The position numbers and the translations under genes are program-made. Source: Congeria kusceri (lineage: Eukaryota > Mollusca > Bivalvia > Myida > Dreissenidae). Taken from it: a stretch of DNA of 64,000 nt. Of this stretch, positions 8,721-21,770 are shown in pieces. The stretch's first letter is position 1, and every line of letters begins with the position of its first letter. The stretch lies in NCBI GenBank assembly GCA_027627225.1, contig CM051027.1:42283618-42347617 (forward strand). The letters are read 5' to 3'. Under the pieces are notes generated by a model. The model saw only the letters and a program-made list of their open reading frames with translations. It had not been told where the DNA came from and made no database searches.

Positions 8721-11332
8721 CCGGTGAAACCTGCGAATGGATATAACTGAAAGCTACAAACACTGTAGCCACATTCATTTTGAGGTATCGTGTTCGGAAG
8801 TGCTTTTGCCATATAACTATGATATTGCCAAGCGTTTCTCTATTCGTTGTGGCAAATTGTGTCTCTGGAGAAGAATCATCTCAGTTAGCGACCCGTTTCG
8901 AAGTTCACAATGTATGTTTATGTAAAAACTATGAAATATATGCAAAACAGTTTGCAACGTAATGTATACGTTTCGTAATGTTGGCGTTTCCGGTAAAACC
9001 TGCGAATGGATATAATTGAAAGCTATAAACACTGTAGCCACACTACTGTCACATTCATATTAAGGTTTCGACTCCGGAACCGCTTTCGCAATATAACTAC
9101 AATATTGGAAAGCATTTATAGCTTCGTAGTGCTGAATTGCGTCCTTCGAGATGAATCATTGCGATATCATTGCGACAGAGCAAATATCTTAGTAAGCGAC
9201 ACGTTCGGAGCAAATAGATAATCGATGTTTATACAAGAAATATGAAATGTATCCAAAACAGTTTGCAACGTATTGTATGCGATTTTATCGGCGGTTCCGG
9301 TGAAACCTGCCAATTGAAATAAATGGGAGTTATAACTGAGGTAGCAACCCCAATTTTATATTGATCTTTTGACAATATGAAGCGCATTCACTTTGCCAAG
9401 CGTTTTACTTTTCGTCGGGCTTACTTGAATATTTTCGCTCGAATCTTTGCTATACTTTGGAGAGTGTAAATTACTCAGATAGCGACGCGTTCGAAGTTCA
9501 CAATTGATGTTTATGTACAAACCATCAAATGTATCCAAAACAGTTTGCAACGTTTCGTTATATTGACGTTTCCGGTGAAACTTGCGAATGGTTATAATTT
9601 AAAGCTACAAACAGTGTAGCCACACTAGTGTCACATTCATTTTTAAGGTATCGTGTTCGCAAGAGCTTTCGCAAGACATAAGTCTCCAAGCGTTTCTCTT
9701 TTCGTAGTGTCGAATACTGCATTTATCAGTTAACAATGGATGTTAATGTAAAAACTATGAAATATATCGATTTATCCAATACAGTTTTAATCGAAGATAT
9801 AAATACGGTCGACACAGTGTTCTGCAACCGATCTATTGGTTATGTGCAAACCACGATCTTTTGCACGCTAACTTGGATATTGAAATGTATCAAAAACTGT
9901 TAGCGCCGTATTGTATATTTTGAAAGCTGCAAACACTGTAAGTTAACGCGTTTGTAAGTGTTTTCGCAATTTAACTATGATATTGTCGAGCGATTCTCTC
10001 TTGGTCGAGCCGAATTGCGTCGCTCGAGAAGAATCATTGCGATACTTTGGAGGGAGCAACTATCTGTTAGACACGTTTGAAGTTCGTAACCGGTGTTTCA
10101 GAAACAAGTCTGAAATACATCAAAAACTGTTTGCAACATGATGTAATCATTGCGATTTTATCGGCGTATCCGGTGAAACCTGCCAACTGAAATAAATTTG
10201 AGTTATAATTGAGGTAGCAACCCCAATTTTATATTGATCTTTTGACAATATGAAGCGCATTCACTTTGCCAAGCGTTTTACTTTTCGTCGGGCTTACTTG
10301 AATATTTTCGCTAGAATCTTTGCAATACTTTGGAGAGTGTAAATTACTCAGATAGCGACGCGTTCGAAGTTCACAATTGATGTTTATGTAGAAACTATCA
10401 AATGTATCCAAAACAGTTTGCAACGTTTCGTTATATTGACGTTTCCGGTGAAACTTGCGAATGGTTATAATTTAAAGCTACAAACAGTGTAGCCACACTA
10501 GTGTCACATTCATTTTTAAGGTATCGTGTTCGCAAGAGCTTTCGCAAGACATAAGTCTCCAAGCGTTTCTCTTTTCGTAGTGTCGAATACTGCATTTATC
10601 AGTTAACAATGGATGTTAATGTAAAAACTATGAACTATATCGATTTATCCAATACAGTTTTAATCGAAGATATAAATACGGTCGACACAGTGTTCTGCAA
10701 CCGATCTATTGGTTATGTGCAAACCACGATCTTTTGCACGCTAACTTGGATATTGAAATGTATCAAAAACTGTTAGCGCCGTATTGTATATTTTGAAAGC
10801 TGCAAACACTGTAAGTTAACGCGTTTGTAAGTGTTTTCGCAATTTAACTATGATATTGTCGAGCGATTCTCTCTTGGTCGAGCCGAATTGCGTCGCTCGA
10901 GAAGAATCATTGCGATACTTTGGAGGGAGCAACTATCTGTTAGACACGTTTGAAGTTCGTAACCGGTGTTTCAGAAACAAGTCTGAAATACATCAAAAAC
11001 TGTTTGCAACATTTTGTAATCGTTGCGATTTTATCGGCGTATCCGGTGAAACCTGCGAACTGAAATAAATGGGAGTTATAATTGAGGTAGCAACCCCAAT
11101 TTTATATTGATCTTTTGACAATATGAAGCGCATTCACTTTGCCAAGCGTTTTACTTTTTGTCGGGCTTGCTTGAATATTTTAGCTAGAATCTTTGCAATA
11201 CTTTGGAGAGTGTAAATTACTCAGATAGCGACGCGTTCGATGTTCACAATTGATGTTCATATTTGTTTTTTAATATATCCAAAACTGTTTGCACCGTATT
11301 ATAAACGTTTCGGTATGTTGGCGTTTCCGTTT
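8721..11332. repeat. HOR unit U6 (expanded 9-mer, 2,612 bp)
   Basis: Order A1-A2-B1-A3-A4-B(chimera)-A3-A4-B2, with 873 bp more than a hexamer. B1 has gctcgaatc, gctatacttt and accatcaaatg. The first A4 has acatgatgtaatcat and the second A3 has tatgaactatatcg. U21 and U26 share this structure and these markers. Confidence 0.95.
10170..10444. repeat. Chimeric B2/B1 monomer (junction class 1)
   Basis: Starts as B2 (aactgaaataaat, ataattgaggtag) and continues as B1 (ttttcgtcgggcttac, gttcgaagttc, gtagaaactatc), so the switch lies between roughly 10217 and 10286. The head carries private changes (cctgccaactg, aaatttgag). This monomer is the breakpoint that adds the 873-bp trimer of U6. Confidence 0.85.
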
Positions 11333-13069
11333 CCGGTGAAACCTGCGAATGGATATAACTGAAAGCTACAAACACTGTAGCCACATTCATTTTGAGGTAT
11401 CGTGTTCGGAAGTGCTTTTGCCATATAACTATGATATTGCCAAGCGTTTCTCTATTCGTTGTGGCAAATTGTGTCTCTGGAGAAGAATCATCTCAGTTAG
11501 CGACCCGTTTCGAAGTTCACAATGTATGTTTATGTAAAAACTATGAAATATATGCAAAACAGTTTGCAACGTAATGTATACGTTTCGTAATGTTGGCGTT
11601 TCCGGTAAAACCTGCGAATGGATATAATTGAAAGCTATAAACACTGTAGCCACACTACTGTCACATTCATATTAAGGTTTCGACTCCGGAACCGCTTTCG
11701 CAATATAACTACAATATTGGAAAGCATTTATAGCTTCGTAGTGCTGAATTGCGTCCTTCGAGATGAATCATTGCGATATCATTGCGACAGAGCAAATATC
11801 TTAGTAAGCGACACGTTCGGAGCAAATAGATAATCGATGTTTATACAAGAAATATGAAATGTATCCAAAACAGTTTGCAACGTATTGTATGCGATTTTAT
11901 CGGCGGTTCCGGTGAAACCTGCCAATTGAAATAAATGGGAGTTATAACTGAGGTAGCAACCCCAATTTTATATTGATCTTTTGACAATATGAAGCGCATT
12001 CACTTTGCCAAGCGTTTTACTTTTCGTCGGGCTTACTTGAATATTTTCGCTAGAATCTTTGCAATACTTTGGAGAGTGTAAATTACTCAGATAGCGACGC
12101 GTTCGAAGTTCACAATTGATGTTTATGTACAAACTATCAAATGTATCCAAAACAGTTTGCAACGTTACGTTATATTGACGTTTCCGGTGAAACTTGCGAT
12201 GAAAATTATTAAAGCTACAAACAGTGTAGCCACACTAGTGTCACATTCATTTTTAAGGTATCGTGTTCGCAAGAGCTTTCGCAAGACATAAGTCTCCAAG
12301 CGTTTCTCTTTTCGTAGTGTCGAATACTGCATTTATCAGTTAACAATGGATGTTAATGTAAAAACTATGAAATATATCGATTTATCCAATAAAGTTTTAA
12401 TCGAAGATATAAATACGGTCGACACAGTGTTCTGCAACCGATCTATTGGTTATGTGCAAACCACGATCTTTTGCACGCTAACTTGGATATTGAAATGTAT
12501 CAAAAACTGTTAGCGCCGTATTGTATATTTTGAAAGCTGCAAACACTGTAAGTTAACGCGTTTGTAAGTGTTTTCGCAATTTAACTATGATATTGTCGAG
12601 CGATTCTCTCTTGGTCGAGCCGAATTGCGTCGCTCGAGAAGAATCATTGCGATACTTTGGAGGGAGCAACTATCTGTTAGACACGTTTGAAGTTCGTAAC
12701 CGGTGTTTCAGAAACAAGTCTGAAATACATCAAAAACTGTTTGCAACATTTTGTAATCGTTGCGATTTTATCGGCGTATCCGGTGAAACCTGCGAACTGA
12801 AATAAATGGGAGTTATAATTGAGGTAGAAACCCCAATTTTATATTGATCTTTTGACAATATGAAGCGCATTCACTTTGCCAAGCATTTTACTTTTTGTCG
12901 GGCTTGCTTGAATATTTTAGCTAGAATCTTTGCAATACTTTGGAGAGTGTAAATTACTCAGATAGCGACGCGTTCGATGTTCACAATTGATGTTCATATT
13001 TGTTTTTTAATATATCCAAAACTGTTTGCACCGTATTATAAACGTTTCGGTATGTTGGCGTTTCCGTTT
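11333..13069. repeat. HOR unit U7 (hexamer, 1,737 bp)
   Basis: The -2 comes from gatgaaaattattaaag at the A3 head. Linked markers are aacgttacg just before A3, ccaataaag in A3, gtagaaacccc and ccaagcatttt in B2. U10, U14 and U22 are the same type. Confidence 0.95.
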
Positions 13070-14808
13070 CCGGTGAAGCCTGCGAATGGATATAACTGAA
13101 AGCTACAAACACTGTAGCCACATTCATTTTGAGGTATCGTGTTCGGAAGTGCTTTTGCCATATAACTATGATATTGCCAAGCGTTTCTCTATTCGTTGTG
13201 GCAAATTGTGTCTCTCGAGAAGAATCATCTCAGTTAGCGACCCGTTTCGAAGTTCACAATGTATCTTTATGTAAAAACTATGAAATATATGCAAAACAGT
13301 TTGCAACGTAATGTATACGTTTCGTAATGTTGGCGTTACCGGTAAAACCTGCGAATGGATATAATTGAAAGCTATAAACACTGTAGCCACACTACTGTCA
13401 CATTCATATTAAGGTTTCGACTCCGGAACCGCTTTCGCAATATAACTACAATATTGGAAAGCATTTATAGCTTCGTAGTGCTGAATTGCGTCCTTCGAGA
13501 TGAATCATTGCGATATCATTGCGACAGAGCAAATATCTTAGTAAGCGACACGTTCGGAGCAAATAGATAATCGATGTTTATACAAGAAATATGAAATGTA
13601 TCCAAAACAGTTTGCAACGTATTGTATGCGATTTTATCGGCGGTTCCGGTGAAACCTGCCAATTGAAATAAATGGGAGTTATAAATGAGGTAGCAACCCC
13701 AATTTTATATTGATCTTTTGACAATATGAAGCGCATTCACTTTGCCAAGCGTTTTACTTTTCGTCGGGCTTACTTGAATATTTTCGCTAGAATCTTTGCA
13801 ATACTTTGGAGAGTGTAAATTACTCAGATAGCGACGCGTTCGAAGTTCACAATTGATGTTTATGTACAAACTATCAAATGTATCCAAAACAGTTTGCAAC
13901 GTTTCGTTATATTGACGTTTCCGGTGAAACTTGCGAATGGTTATAATTTAAAGCTACAAACAGTGTAGCCACACTAGTGTCACATTCATTTTTAAGGTAT
14001 CGTGTTCGCAAGAGCTTTCGCAAGACATAAGTCTCCAAGCGTTTCTCTTTTCGTAGTGTCGAATACTGCATTTATCAGTTAACAATGGATGTTAATGTAA
14101 AAACTATGAAATATATCGATTTATCCAATACAGTTTTAATCGAAGTTATAAATACGGTCGACACAGTGTTCTGCAACCGATCTATTGGTTATGTGCAAAC
14201 CACGATCTTTTGCACGCTAACTTGGATATTGAAATGTATCAAAAACTGTTAGCGCCGTATTTTATATTTTGAAAGCTGCAAACACTGTAAGTTAACGCGT
14301 TTGTAAGTGTTTTCGCAATTTAACTATGATATTGTCGAGCGATTCTCTCTTGGTCGAGCCGAATTGCGTCGCTCGAGAAGAATCAGAGCGATACTTTGGA
14401 GGGAGCAACTATCTGTTAGACACGTTTGAAGTTCGTAACCGGTGTTTCAGAAACAATTCTGAAATACATCAAAAACTGTTTGCAACATTTTGTAATCGTT
14501 GCGATTTTATCGGCGTATCCGGTGAAACCTGCGAACTGAAATAAATGGGAGTTATAATTGAGGTAGCAACCCCAATTTTATATTGATCTTTTGACAATAT
14601 GAAGCGCATTCACTTTGCCAAGCGTTTTACTTTTTGTCGGGCTTGCTTGAATATTTTAGCTCGAATCTTTGCAATACTTTGGAGAGTGTAAATTACTCAG
14701 ATAGCGACGCGTTCGATGTTCACAATTGATGTTCATATTTGTTTTTTAATATATCCAAAACTGTTTGCACCGTATTATAAACGTTTCGGTATGTTGGCGT
14801 TTCCGTTT
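13070..14808. repeat. HOR unit U8 (hexamer, 1,739 bp; ctctcgaga A1 and agagcg type)
   Basis: A1 variant with gtgaagcctgcg, ctctcgaga and gtatctttatg, ggcgttaccgg at the A1/A2 junction, ataaatgagg in B1, then the agagcg haplotype in A3-A4-B2. The 5' part matches U23 and U32, the 3' part matches U12. Confidence 0.95.
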
Positions 14809-16258
14809 CCGGTGAAACCTGCGAATGGATATAACTGAAAGCTACAAACACTGTAGCCACATTCATTTTGAGGTATCGTGTTCGGAAGTGCTTTTGCCAT
14901 ATAACTATGATATTGCCAAGCGTTTCTCTATTCGTTGTGGCAAATTGTGTCTCTGGAGAAGAATCATCTCAGTTAGCGACCCGTTTCGAAGTTCACAATG
15001 TATGTTTATGTAAAAACTATGAAATATATGCAAAACAGTTTGCAACGTTAATGTATACGTTTCGTAATGTTGGCGTTTCCGGTAAAACCTGCGAATGGAT
15101 ATAATTGAAAGCTATAAACACTGTAGCCACACTACTGTCACATTCATATTAAGGTTTCGACTCCGGAACCGCTTTCGCAATATAACTACAATATTGGAAA
15201 GCATTTATAGCTTCGTAGTGCTGAATTGCGTCCTTCGAGATGAATCATTGCGATATCATTGCGACAGAGCAAATATCTTAGTAAGCGACACGTTCGGAGC
15301 AAATAGATAATCGATGTTTATACAAGAAATATGAAATGTATCCAAAACAGTTTGCAACGTATTGTATGCGATTTTATCGGCGGTTCCGGTGAAACCTGCC
15401 AATTGAAATAAATGGGAGTTATAACTGAGGTAGCAACCCCAATTTTATATTGATCTTTTGACAATATGAAGCGCATTCACTTTGCCAAGCGTTTTACTTT
15501 TCGTCGGGCTTACTTGAATATTTTCGCTAGAATCTTTGCAATACTTTGGAGAGTGTAAATTACTCAGATAGCGACGCGTTCGAAGTTCACAATTGATGTT
15601 TATGTACAAACTATCAAATGTATCCAAAACAGTTTGCAACGTTTCGTTATATTGACGTTTCCGGTGAAACTTGCGAATGGTTATAATTTAAAGCTACAAA
15701 CAGTGTAGCCACACTAGTGTCACATTCATTTTTAAGGTATCGTGTTCGCAAGAGCTTTCGCAAGACATAAGTCTCCAAGCGTTTCTCTTTTCGTAGTGTC
15801 GAATACTGCATTTATCAGTTAACAATGGATGTTAATGTAAAAACTATGAAATATATCGATTTATCCAATACAGTTTTAATCGAAGATATAAATACGGTCG
15901 ACACAGTGTTCTGCAACCGATCTATTGGTTATGTGCAAACCACGATCTTTTGCACGCTAACTTGGATATTGAAATGTATCAAAAACTGTTAGCGCCGTAT
16001 TGTATATTTTGAAAGCTGCAAACACTGTAAGTTAACGCGTTTGTAAGTGTTTTCGCAATTTAACTATGATATTGTCGAGCGATTCTCTCTTGGTCGAGCC
16101 GAATTGCGTCGCTCGAGAAGAATCATTGCGATACTTTGGAGGGAGCAACTATCTGTTAGACACGTTTGAAGTTCGTAACCGGTGTTTCAGAAACAAGTCT
16201 GAAATACATCAAAAACTGTTTGCAACATTTTGTAATCGTTGCGATTTTATCGGCGTAT

Positions 16259-16533
16259 CCGGTGAAACCTGCGAACTGAAATAAATGGGAGTTATAATTG
16301 AGGTAGAAACCCCAATTTTATATTGATCTTTTGACAATATGAAGCGCATTCACTTTGCCAAGCGTTTTACTTTTTGTCGGGCTTGCTTGAATATTTTAGC
16401 TCGAATCTTTGCAATACTTTGGAGAGTGTAAATTACTCAGATAGCGACGCGTTCGATGTTCACAATTGATGTTTATGTACAAACTATCAAATGTATCCAA
16501 AACAGTTTGCAACGTTTCGTTATATTGACGTTT
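16259..16533. repeat. Chimeric B2/B1 monomer (junction class 2), first in U9
   Basis: B2-like through tttttgtcgggcttgc, gctcgaatc and gttcgatgttc, then B1-like from gtttatgtacaaactatc onward. The switch therefore lies about 180-205 bases into the monomer, far downstream of the class-1 switch in U6. Confidence 0.85.
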
Positions 16534-17131
16534 CCGGTGAAACTTGCGAATGGTTATAATTTAAAGATACAAACAGTGTAGCCACACTAGTGTCACGTTC
16601 ATTTTTAAGGTATCGTGTTCGCAAGAGCTTTCGCAAGACATAAGTCTCCAAGCGTTTCTCTTTTCGTAGTGTCGAATACTGCATTTATCAGTTAACAATG
16701 GATGTTAATGTAAAAACTATGAAATATATCGATTTATCCAATACAGTTTTAATCGAAGATATAAATACGGTCGACACAGTGTTCTGCAACCGATCTATTG
16801 GTTATGTGCAAACCACGATCTTTTGCACGCTAACTTGGATATTGAAATGTATCAAAAACTGTTAGCGCCGTATTGTATATTTTGAAAGCTGCAAACACTG
16901 TAAGTTAACGCGTTTGTAAGTGTTTTCGCAATTTAACTATGATATTGTCGAGCGATTCTCTCTTGGTCGAGCCGAATTGCGTCGCTCGAGAAGAATCATT
17001 GCGATACTTTGGAGGGAGCAACTATCTGTTAGACACGTTTGAAGTTCGTAACCGGTGTTTCAGAAACAAGTCTGAAATACATCAAAAACTGTTTGCAACA
17101 TTTTGTAATCGTTGCGATTTTATCGGCGTAT

Positions 17132-17406
17132 CCGGTGAAACCTGCGAACTGAAATAAATGGGAGTTATAATTGAGGTAGAAACCCCAATTTTATATTGAT
17201 CTTTTGACAATATGAAGCGCATTCACTTTGCCAAGCGTTTTACTTTTTGTCGGGCTTGCTTGAATATTTTAGCTCGAATCTTTGCAATACTTTGGAGAGT
17301 GTAAATTACTCAGATAGCGACGCGTTCGATGTTCACAATTGATGTTTATGTACAAACTATCAAATGTATCCAAAACAGTTTGCAACGTTTCGTTATATTG
17401 ACGTTT
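17132..17406. repeat. Chimeric B2/B1 monomer (junction class 2), second in U9
   Basis: Same junction and same flanking markers as the chimera at 16259-16533, 873 bp upstream. The second extra trimer is therefore best explained as a tandem copy of the first rather than an independent event. Confidence 0.85.
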
Positions 17407-18294
17407 CCGGTGAAACTTGCGAATGGTTATAATTTAAAGATACAAACAGTGTAGCCACACTAGTGTCACGTTCATTTTTAAGGTATCGTGTTCGCAAGAG
17501 CTTTCGCAAGACATAAGTCTCCAAGCGTTTCTCTTTTCGTAGTGTCGAATACTGCATTTATCAGTTAACAATGGATGTTAATGTAAAAACTATGAAATAT
17601 ATCGATTTATCCAATACAGTTTTAATCGAAGATATAAATACGGTCGACACAGTGTTCTGCAACCGATCTATTGGTTATGTGCAAACCACGATCTTTTGCA
17701 CGCTAACTTGGATATTGAAATGTATCAAAAACTGTTAGCGCCGTATTGTATATTTTGAAAGCTGCAAACACTGTAAGTTAACGCGTTTGTAAGTGTTTTC
17801 GCAATTTAACTATGATATTGTCGAGCGATTCTCTCTTGGTCGAGCCGAATTGCGTCGCTCGAGAAGAATCATTGCGATACTTTGGAGGGAGCAACTATCT
17901 GTTAGACACGTTTGAAGTTCGTAACCGGTGTTTCAGAAACAAGTCTGAAATACATCAAAAACTGTTTGCAACATTTTGTAATCGTTGCGATTTTATCGGC
18001 GTATCCGGTGAAACCTGCGAACTGAAATAAATGGGAGTTATAATTGAGGTAGCAACCCCAATTTTATATTGATCTTTTGACAATATGAAGCGCATTCACT
18101 TTGCCAAGCGTTTTACTTTTTGTCGGGCTTGCTTGAATATTTTAGCTAGAATCTTTGCAATACTTTGGAGAGTGTAAATTACTCAGATAGCGACGCGTTC
18201 GATGTTCACAATTGATGTTCATATTTGTTTTTTAATATATCCAAAACTGTTTGCACCGTATTATAAACGTTTCGGTATGTTGGCGTTTCCGTTT

Positions 18295-20031
18295 CCGGTG
18301 AAACCTGCGAATGGATATAACTGAAAGCTACAAACACTGTAGCCACATTCATTTTGAGGTATCGTGTTCGGAAGTGCTTTTGCCATATAACTATGATATT
18401 GCCAAGCGTTTCTCTATTCGTTGTGGCAAATTGTGTCTCTGGAGAAGAATCATCTCAGTTAGCGACCCGTTTCGAAGTTCACAATGTATGTTTATGTAAA
18501 AACTATGAAATATATGCAAAACAGTTTGCAACGTAATGTATACGTTTCGTAATGTTGGCGTTTCCGGTAAAACCTGCGAATGGATATAATTGAAAGCTAT
18601 AAACACTGTAGCCACACTACTGTCACATTCATATTAAGGTTTCGACTCCGGAACCGCTTTCGCAATATAACTACAATATTGGAAAGCATTTATAGCTTCG
18701 TAGTGCTGAATTGCGTCCTTCGAGATGAATCATTGCGATATCATTGCGACAGAGCAAATATCTTAGTAAGCGACACGTTCGGAGCAAATAGATAATCGAT
18801 GTTTATACAAGAAATATGAAATGTATCCAAAACAGTTTGCAACGTATTGTATGCGATTTTATCGGCGGTTCCGGTGAAACCTGCCAATTGAAATAAATGG
18901 GAGTTATAACTGAGGTAGCAACCCCAATTTTATATTGATCTTTTGACAATATGAAGCGCATTCACTTTGCCAAGCGTTTTACTTTTCGTCGGGCTTACTT
19001 GAATATTTTCGCTAGAATCTTTGCAATACTTTGGAGAGTGTAAATTACTCAGATAGCGACGCGTTCGAAGTTCACAATTGATGTTTATGTACAAACTATC
19101 AAATGTATCCAAAACAGTTTGCAACGTTACGTTATATTGACGTTTCCGGTGAAACTTGCGATGAAAATTATTAAAGCTACAAACAGTGTAGCCACACTAG
19201 TGTCACATTCATTTTTAAGGTATCGTGTTCGCAAGAGCTTTCGCAAGACATAAGTCTCCAAGCGTTTCTCTTTTCGTAGTGTCGAATACTGCATTTATCA
19301 GTTAACAATGGATGTTAATGTAAAAACTATGAAATATATCGATTTATCCAATAAAGTTTTAATCGAAGATATAAATACGGTCGACACAGTGTTCTGCAAC
19401 CGATCTATTGGTTATGTGCAAACCACGATCTTTTGCACGCTAACTTGGATATTGAAATGTATCAAAAACTGTTAGCGCCGTATTGTATATTTTGAAAGCT
19501 GCAAACACTGTAAGTTAACGCGTTTGTAAGTGTTTTCGCAATTTAACTATGATATTGTCGAGCGATTCTCTCTTGGTCGAGCCGAATTGCGTCGCTCGAG
19601 AAGAATCATTGCGATACTTTGGAGGGAGCAACTATCTGTTAGACACGTTTGAAGTTCGTAACCGGTGTTTCAGAAACAAGTCTGAAATACATCAAAAACT
19701 GTTTGCAACATTTTGTAATCGTTGCGATTTTATCGGCGTATCCGGTGAAACCTGCGAACTGAAATAAATGGGAGTTATAATTGAGGTAGAAACCCCAATT
19801 TTATATTGATCTTTTGACAATATGAAGCGCATTCACTTTGCCAAGCATTTTACTTTTTGTCGGGCTTGCTTGAATATTTTAGCTAGAATCTTTGCAATAC
19901 TTTGGAGAGTGTAAATTACTCAGATAGCGACGCGTTCGATGTTCACAATTGATGTTCATATTTGTTTTTTAATATATCCAAAACTGTTTGCACCGTATTA
20001 TAAACGTTTCGGTATGTTGGCGTTTCCGTTT
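18295..20031. repeat. HOR unit U10 (hexamer, 1,737 bp; U7 type)
   Basis: Carries all U7-type markers (aacgttacg, gatgaaaattattaaag, ccaataaag, gtagaaacccc, ccaagcatttt). Corresponds to U14 at +7,828 bp. Confidence 0.95.
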
Positions 20032-21770
20032 CCGGTGAAGCCTGCGAATGGATATAACTGAAAGCTACAAACACTGTAGCCACATTCATTTTGAGGTATC
20101 GTGTTCGGAAGTGCTTTTGCCATATAACTATGATATTGCCAAGCGTTTCTCTATTCGTTGTGGCAAATTGTGTCTCTCGAGAAGAATCATCTCAGTTAGC
20201 GACCCGTTTCGAAGTTCACAATGTATCTTTATGTAAAAACTATGAAATATATGCAAAACAGTTTGCAACGTAATGTATACGTTTCGTAATGTTGGCGTTT
20301 CCGGTAAAACCTGCGAATGGATATAATTGAAAGCTATAAACACTGTAGCCACACTACTGTCACATTCATATTAAGGTTTCGACTCCGGAACCGCTTTCGC
20401 AATATAACTACAGTATTGGAAAGCATTTATAGCTTCGTAGTGCTGAATTGCGTCCTTCGAGATGAATCATTGCGATATCATTGCGACAGAGCAAATATCT
20501 TAGTAAGCGACACGTTCGGAGCAAATAGATAATCGATGTTTATACAAGAAATATGAAATGTATCCAAAACAGTTTGCAACGTATTGTATGCGATTTTATC
20601 GGCGGTTCCGGTGAAACCTGCCAATTGAAATAAATGGGAGTTATAAATGAGGTAGCAACCCCAATTTTATATTGATCTTTTGACAATATGAAGCGCATTC
20701 ACTTTGCCAAGCGTTTTACTTTTCGTCGGGCTTACTTGAATATTTTCGCTAGAATCTTTGCAATACTTTGGAGAGTGTAAATTACTCAGATAGCGACGCG
20801 TTCGAAGTTCACAATTGATGTTTATGTACAAACTATCAAATGTATCCAAAACAGTTTGCAACGTTTCGTTATATTGACGTTTCCGGTGAAACTTGCGAAT
20901 GGTTATAATTTAAAGCTACAAACAGTGTAGCCACACTAGTGTCACATTCATTTTTAAGGTATCGTGTTCGCAAGAGCTTTCGCAAGACATAAGTCTCCAA
21001 GCGTTTCTCTTTTCGTAGTGTCGAATACTGCATTTATCAGTTAACAATGGATGTTAATGTAAAAACTATGAAATATATCGATTTATCCAATACAGTTTTA
21101 ATCGAAGATATAAATACGGTCGACACAGTGTTCTGCAACCGATCTATTGGTTATGTGCAAACCACGATCTTTTGCACGCTAACTTGGATATTGAAATGTA
21201 TCAAAAACTGTTAGCGCCGTATTGTATATTTTGAAAGCTGCAAACACTGTAAGTTAACGCGTTTGTAAGTGTTTTCGCAATTTAACTATGATATTGTCGA
21301 GCGATTCTCTCTTGGTCGAGCCGAATTGCGTCGCTCGAGAAGAATCATTGCGATACTTTGGAGGGAGCAACTATCTGTTAGACACGTTTGAAGTTCGTAA
21401 CCGGTGTTTCAGAAACAAGTCTGAAATACATCAAAAACTGTTTGCAACATTTTGTAATCGTTGCGATTTTATCGGCGTATCCGGTGAAACCTGCGAACTG
21501 AAATAAATGGGAGTTATAATTGAGGTAGCAACCCCAATTTTATATTGATCTTTTGACAATATGAAGCGCATTCACTTTGCCAAGCGTTTTACTTTTTGTC
21601 GGGCTTGCTTGAATATTTTAGCTAGAATCTTTGCAATACTTTGGAGAGTGTAAATTACTCAGATAGCGACGCGTTCGATGTTCACAATTGATGTTCATAT
21701 TTGTTTTTTAATATATCCAAAACAGTTTGCACCGTATTATAAACGTTTCGGTATGTTGGCGTTTCCGTTT
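20032..21770. repeat. HOR unit U11 (hexamer, 1,739 bp; ctctcgaga A1)
   Basis: A1 has gtgaagcctgcg, ctctcgaga and gtatctttatg. A2 has ctacagtattgg, found elsewhere only in U15. B1 has ataaatgagg and the B2 tail box is aacagtttgcacc. Unlike U8 it lacks the ggcgttaccgg change. Confidence 0.95.

Larger units (their letters stand above)
5105..13761. repeat. Long-range segmental duplication, left copy (about 8.66 kb)
   Basis: Unit starts U4-U8 map exactly onto U19-U23 at +29,332 bp, and all diagnostic variants noted agree. Left limit set by the B2 differences between U3 and U18, right limit by the B1/B2 switch in U23. Confidence 0.8.
14809..18294. repeat. HOR unit U9 (expanded 12-mer, 3,486 bp)
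   Basis: Contains two extra 873-bp trimers plus one inserted base (aacgttaatg near 15046). The two extra trimers look identical to each other and share aaagatacaaacag and gtcacgttc in A3. This is the longest unit in the window. Confidence 0.95.
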
